This document shows positions 8,070 through 16,250 of a DNA stretch of 36,941 nucleotides, piece by piece. The DNA comes from Alphaproteobacteria bacterium (GTDB lineage Bacteria; Pseudomonadota; Alphaproteobacteria; UBA8366; Aestuariispiraceae), in NCBI GenBank assembly GCA_024743195.1, contig JANSXE010000020.1, positions 1-36,941 on the forward strand, read 5' to 3'. Made by a program: the position numbers and the translations under genes. The notes under the pieces are model-generated. The model was not told the origin of the DNA. It was given only the letters and a program-made list of their open reading frames with translations, and searched no databases. Every line of letters begins with the position of its first letter. The stretch's first letter is position 1.

Positions 8070-9005
8070 TCAATCCTCGTGTCGGAACAGCCGGCCGTGG
8101 ATCATGATCACCACCATGTTCATCGCCAGCAGAATGAAGACCAGGGCCGAGCCCACGGGCCAGTTCACGGAGAAGGTGAACTTCTCGTAGATCAGCGTGC
8201 TGACGGTCGAGACATGCCCCCCGCCGAGCAGCGCCGGCGTCACGAAGGCGCTGATCGAGAAACAGAACACCAGGATCGAGCCCGCGCCCACGCCCGCCCA
8301 GGTGAGCGGCCAGACGACGTCGGTGAAGATTTGGAAGGTCGAGGCGCCGAGATTCTCCCCGGCCTCCAGAAGTTCGTCCGACAGGCTTTCCATCACGCTG
8401 ACGAGGGAGAGCACCATGAAGGGCAGCGTCACATGGCCGAGCCCGACCACGACCGTCCAGAAATTGTTACTGAGCGGCAACGGCGAGCCGATCAGCCCCA
8501 AATCCAGCATCCAGCCGTTCAGGATGCCGTTGTCGCCCAGGATGGCGAGCCATCCATAGGTGCGCACCACCAGGTTGATCAGCAGCGGCGAGAGGACGGC
8601 CGCCAGCAACAGGCTCTTCACATGGCTTTTCGCGCGCGCGATCTGCCAGGCGATCGGATAGCCGACGATCAGGGTGAAGAGCGTGACCGCGACGCCCAGC
8701 CAGATCGTCTCCGCCACGATTTGCAGATAGAAGGCGTCGGTCAGAAGCTTGATGTAGTTGTCCAGCGCGAACGCTTCTCGGAAGACGAGCATCGGGTCGT
8801 AGATGTTGAAGCTCATCCGCAGCAGATAGAGGTAGGGCAGGATCAGCCCCACCACGTAGAGGAGCGTGATGGGCGAGAGTTGGAAGACGCGTCGCCACAG
8901 CCGCCGGCGTTGCGCCGCGGCGGCGATTTCGCCGTCGCGGGCCCCGCCGGGGCCGCCGGGACGATCGGCCTCCGTGTCGTTCTGAACCAGGCTTGCGTCC
9001 GCCAT
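8070..9005 (-). CDS. ABC transporter permease, PotB-type (inner membrane)
   Basis: A 311-residue protein. A polar N-terminal tail of about 40 residues (rich in Gly, Ala, Arg) precedes the first membrane segment (FQLSPITLLYVVGLILPYLYLL). The coupling loop reads EAGENLGASTFQIFTDVVWPL. The total of about six membrane helices and the conserved IYDPMLVF periplasmic loop resemble PotB/YdcU permeases. ATG 9005 is preceded by GGAGTGAGAG. It lies 44 bases after the binding-protein gene and 3 bases before the second permease gene. It should form the heterodimeric channel with that permease. Confidence 0.87.
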   Translation of the reverse strand: MADASLVQNDTEADRPGGPGGARDGEIAAAAQRRRLWRRVFQLSPITLLYVVGLILPYLYLLRMSFNIYDPMLVFREAFALDNYIKLLTDAFYLQIVAETIWLGVAVTLFTLIVGYPIAWQIARAKSHVKSLLLAAVLSPLLINLVVRTYGWLAILGDNGILNGWMLDLGLIGSPLPLSNNFWTVVVGLGHVTLPFMVLSLVSVMESLSDELLEAGENLGASTFQIFTDVVWPLTWAGVGAGSILVFCFSISAFVTPALLGGGHVSTVSTLIYEKFTFSVNWPVGSALVFILLAMNMVVIMIHGRLFRHED

Positions 9006-9049
9006 ACTCTCACTCCATCCAACGCATCGGGTCGCTCGACGTCAGCCGA

Positions 9050-10075
9050 TCAGCCCGTGAAGGTGCGGTTCCACTTTTCCAGAAGCTCCGGCTTCTTCGG
9101 ATTGAGGACGGACCAGTCGCCGAACTTCAGGCTGTTGACCTTCTCCGCCCCGTAGACGTGCTTCTCGGCGAGCTCGGCATCGAGCGTCACCGTCTTGTTG
9201 GAAGGGCTGTAGAGCTTCGGCGCGAAGGCCTCCTGGTACGCCGCGCTCATCGCGCGATTGGCCCAGTCGTGGGCGGCCTCGACGTTGCGGGAATTCTTCA
9301 CCACGCGCACGCCCGTGCGCATGCCGTAGGTCCCTTCGGAGGGCGCCGTGAAGTCGAGCGACAGCCCCTCGTCGATCAGCAGCTGCACCCGGTGGCGATA
9401 GAACAGCGCCGCGTCCATCTCGCCCTGGCGGAACTTCCCGAAGCCGTCGGTGACGCCCTTGTAGATCTTCATGCTGGGGTGATCCTCGAGCGCCTTGAAG
9501 CCGGGATCGAGGTTGTCCACCCCGCCGCCGTTCAGCTCGGCCGCGATCTGCAGGAACAGCATGCCGTAGGTCGAGGAGATGTGCGGGACGCCCAGCGTGA
9601 TCTTGTCGTTCCACAGGTCGCCCCAGGACTTGGGCGCGTCCATCTTCTCCGGATTGTAGGCGCAGGTGAACTCGTAGATCGTGCAGGTGTACTGCGGCAG
9701 CGCCGGCGGCTTCGCGATATCGTAGATCTCGGCGATGTTCGGCGTCGCGTCGGGCTGCATCGGCTCCCACAGGCCGGCGGCGTCGCCGAAGATCGACTCG
9801 TCCTCATTGACGTAGACGAGGTCGTAGGGCGGGTTCGCCTTCGAGGCGATGATCTTGGGAATGAACTTCGAGCCCCAGCCCAGCTCCTTCTGAACCGAGA
9901 CGTTGTTCGCCTGTTCGAAGCCCGGGATCACCTCTGCGTCCAGGATCTCCGAATACAGGCCGCCATAGGTTCCGATGATGAAATCCTCGGCCGCGCGGGC
10001 CGAGAAGGTCGGCAGGGTCGACACGGCGGCGACGCCCGCCGCGCCAGCGAGAAACTTTCTACGTGACACCGTCAT
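9050..10075 (-). CDS. ABC transporter periplasmic substrate-binding protein, PotD-type, Tat-exported
   Basis: A 341-residue protein. It begins with a twin-arginine signal, SRRKFL, followed by a short hydrophobic stretch and ARA as a probable signal-peptidase site (near residue 28). Mature residues EDFIIGTYGGLYSEILDAEV and PPYDLVYVNEDE match the PotD/Fbp-like (SBP_bac_8) fold. Tat export suggests that the protein folds before secretion. The leader is strong (AAGGAGGAG before the ATG), and the 80-base gap upstream holds a small stem-loop (AGCGGA-TCG-TCCGCC, 10123-10137), as often seen where a binding protein must be made in excess. The ligand is unknown. Missing lipobox Cys: this is a soluble periplasmic protein, not a lipoprotein. 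Confidence 0.88.
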   Translation of the reverse strand: MTVSRRKFLAGAAGVAAVSTLPTFSARAAEDFIIGTYGGLYSEILDAEVIPGFEQANNVSVQKELGWGSKFIPKIIASKANPPYDLVYVNEDESIFGDAAGLWEPMQPDATPNIAEIYDIAKPPALPQYTCTIYEFTCAYNPEKMDAPKSWGDLWNDKITLGVPHISSTYGMLFLQIAAELNGGGVDNLDPGFKALEDHPSMKIYKGVTDGFGKFRQGEMDAALFYRHRVQLLIDEGLSLDFTAPSEGTYGMRTGVRVVKNSRNVEAAHDWANRAMSAAYQEAFAPKLYSPSNKTVTLDAELAEKHVYGAEKVNSLKFGDWSVLNPKKPELLEKWNRTFTG

Positions 10076-10155
10076 AACGTGCTCCTCCTTGTTTTACCTT
10101 GGGTTTTGCTCTGATTGTCCGCAGCGGATCGTCCGCCGCCGGGGTCGCTCCACGC

Positions 10156-11214
10156 TCAGCCCTCCATCGGGCGCACGCAGGTCGGGGCGGCGGTCGCGGT
10201 CACCCGCGATCCGACGCCGAACGCCTCGGCCTCCTCCGGGCTCACCAAAGCCCGCAGCACGCCGTCGCGATACTGGGCCTGCACTTCCACATACACGCCG
10301 AGATAACGCTGGGAGACGACTTCGAGCCCCTGCCCCGACCCGTTGGCGGGGGCCAGTTTCACCGCCTCCGCCTGCACGAAGGCGGTCGCCTCGCCGTCAG
10401 CGGGAAGGTTCGCCCACTCCGCCAGCGCGAAGGCGCAGCCGGGACCGAGATCGATCGGCCGCGCGCCGTCCGCCGCCGGGCCGAGGCGGCCTTTCAAGAC
10501 ATTGCCGCTGCCGACGAATTCCGCCGCCCACGACGTCCGCGGCGCCGTGAAAATTTCCTTCGGGCGGCCGATCTGCTCGATCACGCCATCGCGCATGATC
10601 AGGATCTCGTCCGCCATCGCCATCGCCTCTTCCTGGTCGTGGGTGACGAAGACGGCCGTGACGCCCAACTTACGCTGCAACTGCTTGAGCTCGCTCTGCA
10701 TCTGGACGCGCAGCTTCTTGTCGAGCGCGCCCAGCGGCTCGTCGAGCAGCAGCACGTTCGGCTCGATCACGAGCGCGCGGGCGAGCGCGACGCGCTGCTG
10801 CTGCCCGCCCGAGAGTTGGCGCGGCTTGCGGTCCGCCAGATGGGACAGGCCGACCATGTCGAGCGCGCGGGCGACCCGCTCCTCGGCCTCGGCCTTCTCG
10901 ACATTGCGGCACTTCAGGCCGAAGGCGACGTTCTCGGCCGCGCTCATATGCGGGAACAGCGCATAGTGCTGGAACACCATGCCCAGATTGCGCTCGCGCG
11001 GCTTCAGGCGCACGACGTCCTGGCCGCCGACCCTGATGCTCCCTTTCTGCGGATGGACGAAGCCCGCGACCGAGCGCAGAAGCGAGGTCTTGCCGCAGCC
11101 GGACGGGCCCAACAGCGCCAGGAAATCGCCCTGCCCGATCGACAGGCTGACGCCGCGCAGGGCGTGGAACTGGCCGTACCAGAGATGCACGTCTTCGATA
11201 TCGAGAGAACTCAC
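10156..11214 (-). CDS. ABC transporter ATPase, PotA-type
   Basis: A 352-residue protein. Visible motifs: Walker A GPSGCGKTS (36-44), Q-loop around Q81, signature LSGGQQQR (133-140), Walker B LLLDEP (154-159), the H-loop VTHDQEE, and a C-terminal TOBE-like region (about 280-345). This layout is standard for the PotA/FbpC class of importer ATPases. The initiation codon is GTG at 11214, inside a GTGA overlap with the stop of the aconitase-like gene, so the importer is translationally coupled to that enzyme. That is strong structural evidence that the enzyme acts on something this transporter brings in. Confidence 0.9.
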   Translation of the reverse strand: MSSLDIEDVHLWYGQFHALRGVSLSIGQGDFLALLGPSGCGKTSLLRSVAGFVHPQKGSIRVGGQDVVRLKPRERNLGMVFQHYALFPHMSAAENVAFGLKCRNVEKAEAEERVARALDMVGLSHLADRKPRQLSGGQQQRVALARALVIEPNVLLLDEPLGALDKKLRVQMQSELKQLQRKLGVTAVFVTHDQEEAMAMADEILIMRDGVIEQIGRPKEIFTAPRTSWAAEFVGSGNVLKGRLGPAADGARPIDLGPGCAFALAEWANLPADGEATAFVQAEAVKLAPANGSGQGLEVVSQRYLGVYVEVQAQYRDGVLRALVSPEEAEAFGVGSRVTATAAPTCVRPMEG

Positions 11215-14015
11215 CCTTCGGTTCCTTCCTTGGCGGCCGCGCCGTCGGACGCGCCCGTCTTGTCCCCCAGAAACTCGCGCAGCACGGACGGGAAGATCCC
11301 CCCGTCGCGCAGCAGCCGCCGCTCGCTCTCTCCGGCGACGGAGAGGCGCGCGGCGAACCGCACGGTCCGCCCGTCCGGCCGCGCCGCCTCGACCGCGATC
11401 GGCGCATCCTCGTCGAGCGCGGCGTCCAATCCGCTAAGCGAAAGGCGCTCCGAGCCGTCGAGCCCCAGAGCCGGCCAGCCGCCCTCCTCCTCGAAACAGA
11501 GCGGCAGGATTCCCATACCGACGAGATTGGCGCGGTGGATGCGCTCGAAGCTTTCCGCGATCACCGCGCGCACGCCCAGCAGCGCCGGCCCCTTCGCAGC
11601 CCAGTCGCGGCTCGACCCCATGCCGTAATTGCGGCCCGCCAGGACGACGATCGGCTCCCCGGCGCAGGCGTAGGCCTCGGCCGCCTCGAAGATCGTCATG
11701 ATCTCCCCGGCGGGAAACACGCGGGTGAAGCCGCCTTCCGGCACGCCCTCCATGCGGTTGGACAGCCCGGCGTTGGAGAAGGTCGCCCGCGCCATCACGT
11801 CGTGATTGCCGCGCCGCTGGGTGTAGGCGTTGAAGGCCGTCGGCTCGACGCCTTCGTCCGCCAGATAGCGGCCGGCCAGGCTGTCCGGCGTAATCGCGCC
11901 GGACGGGGTCACGTGATCCGTGGTCACGGAGTCGCCGAGCAGGCACAGGATTCGCGCCCCCTCGATCGCATCGCCGTCCGCGCCGCGCTCCAGACGCTCC
12001 GAGGCGCGGTCGAAGAACGGCGGGCGGCGGATATAGGTGGAGCCTTCGGCCCAGGCGAAGCGCGGACCCGAGGGGGCCGGCAGCGCGTCCCACAGCGCAT
12101 CGCCCCGGCGCAGATCGCCATAGACCGCGCGATAGAGCGCGGGATCGCCGACGGCGGCCATGCAGGCTTCGATCTCCATGGCGCTGGGCCAGAGATCCGC
12201 GAGATGGACCGGCTTCCCGTCGGCGCCCCGGCCGAGCGGCTCGCGCGTCAGATCGACGTCGATGCGCCCGGCGAGCGCGAAGGCCACCACCAGCGGCGGC
12301 GAGCCGAGATAGCTCGCCCGCACGTCCGGGTGGATGCGGGCCTCGAAATTCCGGTTGCCGGAAAGCACGGCGGCGAGCACGCGCCCCTCGTCGCGGGCGG
12401 CCGCGCTGAGGGTCGGATCGATGCCGCCGGACTTGCCGCTGCAGGTCGTGCAGCCGAAGCCGACCACGTGGAAACCGAGCGCTTCGAGATCCTCCATCAG
12501 GCCGCAGGCGGCGAGATAGCGCGGCACGACGCGCGATCCCGGCGCCAGCGAGGTTTTGACCCAGGCCGGCGGCTTGAGTCCGCGGGCCCGCGCCTTCCGG
12601 GCGAGGAGGCCGGCCGCCAGCATCACGCTCGGGTTCGACGTGTTCGTGCAGGACGTGATCGCCGCGATCGCCAGCGTCCCATGGGGGGCGTCCGCTCCCG
12701 CGGCGACCGGCGCAGCCTCGAAACCGCCCTTCGACCGGGGCGCGGTCAGCGCCTCCGAGAAGCTCGATTTGACCTGGTCCAAGGTGACCCGCTCGTTCGG
12801 TCGGCGCGGACCGGCGAGGCAGGGGGCGGCGTCGGCGAGGTCGATTTCCACCACCGCATTGAAACCGGGCGCCGGATCGTCCGGGGCGCGATAGAGGCCG
12901 GCGGCCTTGGCGTAGGCCTCCACCAGATCGACATGCGCCGCCGGCCGGCCGCTTTCCCGCAAATAGGCGAGCGTGCGCGCGTCCATCGGGAAGAAGCCGA
13001 CGGTGGCGCCGTATTCCGGCGCCATATTGGCGAGGGTCGCGCGCTGCGGCACGCTCAAGGCCGCGGCGCCGTCGCCGAAGAACTCGACGAAATCGCCGAC
13101 CACGCCGACGGACCGCAGCCGCTGGGTGACCAACAGCACGAGGTCCGTCGTCGTCGACCCGACCGGCAGGCTGCCGGAAAGCCGCACGCCGACGACGCGC
13201 GGCGCCTTCAGGACGTGCGGGCGGCCCAGCATCGCGGCCTCGGCGTCGATCCCGCCCACGCCCCAAGCCAGCACGCCGAGCGCATTGACCATCGGCGTGT
13301 GCGAATCGCAGCCGAGCACGAATTCGGGGAAGATAAGCTCCCCCTCCCCGTCCGGCGCCGGGGCGACGCCGATGCAGGCGGCCAGATGCTCCAGATGGAT
13401 CTGATGGATGATGCCCTTGCCGGGCGGCGCGACGCGCACGGACCCGAAAGCCTGCTGCGCCCATTTGAAGAAGCTGTAGCGTTCGGCGTTGCGCTCGTAC
13501 TCGCGCGCCTGATTGAAGGCGGCTGCGTCCGGCGCGCCTGCGCGATCGACGATCAAGGAGTGATCGATCACGACGTCGACCGGCGCCCCAGGCTCGACCC
13601 GCGCCGGATCTTCGCCCCGTTCGGCCAGCAGGTCGCGCAAGGCGGCCAGATCCATCAGGGCGGGCAGCCCGCTCGAATCGGGGAGCACCACGCGGGTCAC
13701 GTCGAGCGCGATCGCGCCATCGGCCGCACTCTCACCGGATTCGCCTGTCCACCCGGCCAGGCGAAGCGCCGTGCGCGCGGCGTCCGCACGCTCCCGCGCG
13801 GAGCCCGCCGTCGCCGCCCGGCGCGCGACATTGTCCAGCATCACCCGCACCGAATAGGGCGGCGGGCCGCCCGGGCGCGCATCGGACGCCGCCTGCGCCA
13901 TCAGGCTGGGCAGGTCGACGAACCGATAGCTCCGCCCGGCATGGCTCAGCCGGCCCAGAGGCGCGCTCCAGGCCGCCGGTGCGGACGCGTCGGCAGGGGT
14001 CAGGTCAACACTCAT
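11211..14015 (-). CDS. Fe-S hydro-lyase of the aconitase superfamily (AcnA/AcnD-like, substrate unknown)
   Basis: A 934-residue, four-domain protein. The 4Fe-4S ligands are C456 (ITSCTNTSNPS), C522 and C525 (GFGCTTCSGKSGGID). The swivelling domain 4 has GSSRDWAAKGP and ESFERIHRANL, and HQIHLEHLA, DSHTPMVNALG and LSGNRNFEARIHPD are also conserved. Two departures matter. The usual QDFTG substrate-site motif reads PDSSG (112-116), and IGNSGP after the cluster Cys reads SGKSGGIDP, closer to the NGMSGALDP pattern I recall for Fe-S methylcitrate dehydratase AcnD. So it isomerises or dehydrates a hydroxy-polycarboxylate, but perhaps not citrate. It is the first gene of the minus-strand run and faces the FCD regulator and the lyase. 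A housekeeping aconitase is unlikely in this setting. Confidence 0.85.
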   Translation of the reverse strand: MSVDLTPADASAPAAWSAPLGRLSHAGRSYRFVDLPSLMAQAASDARPGGPPPYSVRVMLDNVARRAATAGSARERADAARTALRLAGWTGESGESAADGAIALDVTRVVLPDSSGLPALMDLAALRDLLAERGEDPARVEPGAPVDVVIDHSLIVDRAGAPDAAAFNQAREYERNAERYSFFKWAQQAFGSVRVAPPGKGIIHQIHLEHLAACIGVAPAPDGEGELIFPEFVLGCDSHTPMVNALGVLAWGVGGIDAEAAMLGRPHVLKAPRVVGVRLSGSLPVGSTTTDLVLLVTQRLRSVGVVGDFVEFFGDGAAALSVPQRATLANMAPEYGATVGFFPMDARTLAYLRESGRPAAHVDLVEAYAKAAGLYRAPDDPAPGFNAVVEIDLADAAPCLAGPRRPNERVTLDQVKSSFSEALTAPRSKGGFEAAPVAAGADAPHGTLAIAAITSCTNTSNPSVMLAAGLLARKARARGLKPPAWVKTSLAPGSRVVPRYLAACGLMEDLEALGFHVVGFGCTTCSGKSGGIDPTLSAAARDEGRVLAAVLSGNRNFEARIHPDVRASYLGSPPLVVAFALAGRIDVDLTREPLGRGADGKPVHLADLWPSAMEIEACMAAVGDPALYRAVYGDLRRGDALWDALPAPSGPRFAWAEGSTYIRRPPFFDRASERLERGADGDAIEGARILCLLGDSVTTDHVTPSGAITPDSLAGRYLADEGVEPTAFNAYTQRRGNHDVMARATFSNAGLSNRMEGVPEGGFTRVFPAGEIMTIFEAAEAYACAGEPIVVLAGRNYGMGSSRDWAAKGPALLGVRAVIAESFERIHRANLVGMGILPLCFEEEGGWPALGLDGSERLSLSGLDAALDEDAPIAVEAARPDGRTVRFAARLSVAGESERRLLRDGGIFPSVLREFLGDKTGASDGAAAKEGTEG

Positions 14016-14043
14016 GGCGAAAGCAAATCGCAGCGGACAAAAT

Positions 14044-14053
14044 ATGTCAACAT
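14044..14053. promoter_or_regulatory. Operator-like near-palindrome upstream of the aconitase-like operon
   Basis: ATGTCAACAT is one base from a perfect palindrome and shares the TGTxAACA core with the site at 14161-14168, 117 bases away in the same divergent region. On the minus strand it contains TTGACA, a perfect -35 consensus, so binding here would block the catabolic operon promoter; a convincing matching -10 is not visible. FCD-type GntR regulators typically bind short TGT...ACA-like palindromes. Assignment to the adjacent regulator is inferred. Confidence 0.45.
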
Positions 14054-14122
14054 TTTTGAGGAGCGCACGAAATGGATGCGCCGGGAAAGAGTATGAACTG
14101 GCGGTTTTCCGGCAATATTCGG

Positions 14123-14168
14123 TTGACGCTTCACGGCGTCAGCCCCTATCCTGCAAAAACTGTTAACA
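14123..14168 (+). promoter_or_regulatory. Promoter and operator of the GntR (FCD)-lyase unit
   Basis: TTGACG (14123-14128), an 18-base spacer and TATCCT (14147-14152) form a plausible sigma-70 promoter. The perfect palindrome TGTTAACA (14161-14168) sits at the expected transcription start. This arrangement predicts autorepression by the regulator encoded at 14200, with a matching site at 14044 serving the divergent operon. Confidence 0.5.
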
Positions 14169-14199
14169 TTTATGGCGCTCCATTGGGGCGAGACGCGCG

Positions 14200-14871
14200 A
14201 TGACGGACACCCAGGCGCACAGCACCCTGGCCGAGCAGACCTTCGAAAAGATCTTCAATCTGATCCTGCTCGGCGAGATTCCATTGGGCGGCTTCGTGAA
14301 CGAAGCCAACCTGGCGCAGCGTTTCAATGTCAGCCGCGGCCCCGTGCGCGAGGCGGTGCAGCGCCTGCAGGGCCTGCGGCTGGTGACCCGCGAGCCGCAT
14401 ATGCGCGCCCGTGTGGTGCAGCTTTCCGGCCGCGATCTGGTGGAGATCTTCCAGCTTCGCGAGGCGATCGAGGGCATGGCCTGCCGGCTCGCCGCCGAGA
14501 CGATGCCGGACGAGGAGCTGGAGGAGCTCGAGGACGACCTGGCGCGGGTTCGACGGCGCGACGCGCCGGCCCCGCAGGTCCTCGACATCCACATGCGCAT
14601 CGCGCGCGGCTGCAACAACAAGCGCATCGAGCGTCTGCTCTGCGAAGACCTCTACCACCTGCTGCGCATCTACCGCTATCGCTCAGGCTCCAAGCCCGGC
14701 CGCCGCGGCAAGGCCTATGAGGAGCACTGGCAGATCGTCCGCGCCATGCGCGCGCGCGACGGAGAGTTGGCGGAATCGCTGATGCGCGCGCACATCAACC
14801 GGGCCACGCGGACCCTGCTGGATACGCTCGACGATCTCGACGAGCCGCTCCGGCTCGGCGCCGGCGCGTAA
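14200..14871 (+). CDS. GntR-family transcriptional regulator, FadR/FCD type
   Basis: A 223-residue protein. The winged helix covers residues about 8-75 (GEIPLGGFVNEANLAQRFNVSRGPVREAVQRL). The all-helical FCD effector domain follows, with probable metal or carboxylate ligands D129, H131 (LDIHMRIA), H176 (EEHWQIV) and H198 (RAHINRA). FCD domains usually sense organic acids through a bound metal, which fits the neighbouring Fe-S hydro-lyase and C-C lyase. It starts 32 bases after the TGTTAACA palindrome and is followed 37 bases later by the lyase gene, giving a two-gene unit. It faces the eleven-gene operon and is its most likely regulator. Confidence 0.88.
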   Translation: MTDTQAHSTLAEQTFEKIFNLILLGEIPLGGFVNEANLAQRFNVSRGPVREAVQRLQGLRLVTREPHMRARVVQLSGRDLVEIFQLREAIEGMACRLAAETMPDEELEELEDDLARVRRRDAPAPQVLDIHMRIARGCNNKRIERLLCEDLYHLLRIYRYRSGSKPGRRGKAYEEHWQIVRAMRARDGELAESLMRAHINRATRTLLDTLDDLDEPLRLGAGA

Positions 14872-14908
14872 CGCCCCGTCTCCCAGGATAGAAGGATCGG
14901 AATCGCCG

Positions 14909-15841
14909 ATGACCAAGACCAAACGGCTGCGCGCCCTGCTCGCCGACGACGACATCATCGTCTCCCCCGGCGTCTATGACGGCTACAGCGTCCGGCTGGT
15001 GGAGCAGATGGGCTTCAAGACCGCCTGCACGACCGGCGCGGGTCTGGCCAATTCGCGTCTCGGCGTACCGGACGTGGGGATCATGGGGCTGACCGACAAT
15101 GTCGACGCCTGCCGCATGATGGCGCGCAGCGTCGACATCCCGCTGATGGCCGACGCCGACACGGGCTACGGCAACGCGGTGACGGTCTTTCACACGACGC
15201 GCTACTTCGAGGACGCCGGGATCGCCGGCATCAACATCGAGGATCAGCTGAGTCCCAAGCGCTGCGGCCACATGGCGGGCAAGGACGTGATCGACGAACG
15301 CGAGATGGCGCGCAAGATCGAGGCCGCCTGCGAGGCGCGTCGCGACGACGACTTCGTCGTCCTGGCGCGCACCGACGCCATCGCGGTGGAGGGACTCGAA
15401 GGCGCGATCCGGCGCGCGCAGCTCTACGCCGCCGCCGGCGCGGACCTGATCTTCGCGGACGCCGTGAAGACGGAAGATCAGATCAAGCGTCTGGTGGACG
15501 CGCTGCCCGTGCCCTTGTCGGTCAATATGGGCTTCGGCGTGCGCTCGCGGCCGACGACGCCGCTGATCCCGATCAAGCGGCTGAATGAGCTCGGCGTGAA
15601 GCGCGTCACCCTGCCCCGCATGCTGCCGGCCGCCGCCATCATGGCGATGCGCCAGGCGCTGACCGTCTTCCGCGAGGCGATGGAGGCCGGCGAGGCCGCC
15701 GACCGCCCCGACCTGCTGGTCGGCATCGACGACATCTGGGGCCTGATGGGCCAGCCCGACGTGATGGCGATGGAGCAGCGCTACGGCGACCTCGACGCGG
15801 TCGAGGCCAAATACGCCGCCCGCCTGCGCGACGCCTCGTAA
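14909..15841 (+). CDS. Isocitrate lyase/PEP mutase superfamily C-C lyase (methylisocitrate-lyase-like)
   Basis: A 310-residue (beta/alpha)8 enzyme. Visible: metal-binding ADADTGYG (81-88), E111 in NIEDQ, the catalytic-loop motif K117-R-C119-G-H121, and R154 in LARTDA. The KRCGH loop with a Cys marks a lyase (isocitrate, 2-methylisocitrate or 2,3-dimethylmalate lyase type) and not PEP mutase, which has an Asn/Ser loop. Length fits the short methylisocitrate-lyase group. Such enzymes split a 2-hydroxy (or 3-hydroxy) dicarboxylate or tricarboxylate into pyruvate or glyoxylate plus a smaller acid. No citrate synthase or PrpC homologue is nearby, so it is not an ordinary methylcitrate cycle. Inference: it cleaves the product of the divergent aconitase-like enzyme. 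Confidence 0.85.
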   Translation: MTKTKRLRALLADDDIIVSPGVYDGYSVRLVEQMGFKTACTTGAGLANSRLGVPDVGIMGLTDNVDACRMMARSVDIPLMADADTGYGNAVTVFHTTRYFEDAGIAGINIEDQLSPKRCGHMAGKDVIDEREMARKIEAACEARRDDDFVVLARTDAIAVEGLEGAIRRAQLYAAAGADLIFADAVKTEDQIKRLVDALPVPLSVNMGFGVRSRPTTPLIPIKRLNELGVKRVTLPRMLPAAAIMAMRQALTVFREAMEAGEAADRPDLLVGIDDIWGLMGQPDVMAMEQRYGDLDAVEAKYAARLRDAS

Positions 15842-15888
15842 GGCGCCCGGCGCGCACCCGTCGCGGCGACTGAGTCCGCCCCCGCCGC

Positions 15889-15933
15889 CGCGAACGCCGC
15901 CCCGCCCCGGTTCCGGGCGCGGGGCCGTTCGCG
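15889..15933. terminator. GC-rich hairpin downstream of the lyase gene
   Basis: The outer arms CGCGAACG and CGTTCGCG are perfect complements, and the interior (CCCCGC...GCGGGG) pairs with small bulges around a TTCC loop. It lies about 48 bases after the lyase stop. There is no T-tract, so an intrinsic terminator is uncertain; it may stabilise the 3' end or mark a junction. Confidence 0.4.
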
Positions 15934-16014
15934 ATTCCGGCCCCGTGCCTTGACGCCGGCCGGGAGGGCGCGCCACGCCCGGCCGCGCTGTCGCGGCGCG
16001 GGAGGGACCGCAGG

Positions 16015-16125
16015 ATGGACGCCAGCCGCACCGCCGCCGCGCCCGAGGGGCCCGTTCTCGTCGTCCTGTCGGGCTTGCCGGGCGCCGGAAAATCGCCGCT
16101 GGCGCGGGCCTGGGCGGCCGTGTGA
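16015..16125 (+). pseudogene. Truncated P-loop (AAA/zeta-toxin-like or kinase) N-terminal remnant
   Basis: An ATG at 16015 opens 36 codons ending at TGA 16123-16125. Residues 13-34 (VLVVLSGLPGAGKSPLARAW) match the first strand, Walker A loop and helix of small P-loop kinases of the AAA_33 or gluconate/adenylylsulfate-kinase kind, where GLPGAGKSTLAR is usual. Here the Thr after the P-loop Ser is Pro. The remaining 120 or more residues expected are absent in all frames before the tRNA gene. I infer a gene cut off by deletion or insertion. Confidence 0.5.
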
Positions 16126-16250
16126 AGCAAAAATGGCGGCGAGAGCGAGAGAGACTTTGACCGCGCCGCAGGGCCGCGACTGCGGCCCGGCGATCGGTCG
16201 CCGCCCCGTCGGAGCCATGACCGCAGCGAATTGCCGTGAGATCAAAAGAA

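Larger units (their letters stand above)
15842..16250. other. 409-base gap: strong inverted repeat plus a kinase remnant, no intact gene
   Basis: The gap between the lyase gene and tRNA-Ser holds a GC-rich inverted repeat and a 36-codon P-loop fragment, both listed separately. I see no other reading frame with family resemblance on either strand. Decayed sequence beside a tRNA gene is typical of an island junction, but no integrase is present. Confidence 0.6.

Noticed and set aside
7275-11214. Calling the ABC system a spermidine/putrescine importer
   Set aside because: The PotABCD family transports many small molecules; the operon context points to a pathway-specific substrate.
11535-14096. 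853-codon plus-strand frame opposite the aconitase-like gene
   Set aside because: Shadow of a strongly supported Fe-S hydro-lyase; low-complexity and no recognisable domain.
11211-15841. Standard methylcitrate cycle (AcnD plus PrpB)
   Set aside because: No PrpC-type synthase or PrpF-like gene is present, the pair is divergent and linked to an importer and amidohydrolases; family similarity alone does not support this assignment.
14909-15841. PEP mutase or phosphonate biosynthesis enzyme
   Set aside because: The catalytic loop is KRCGH with a Cys, a lyase signature; no phosphonopyruvate decarboxylase or other phosphonate genes are nearby.
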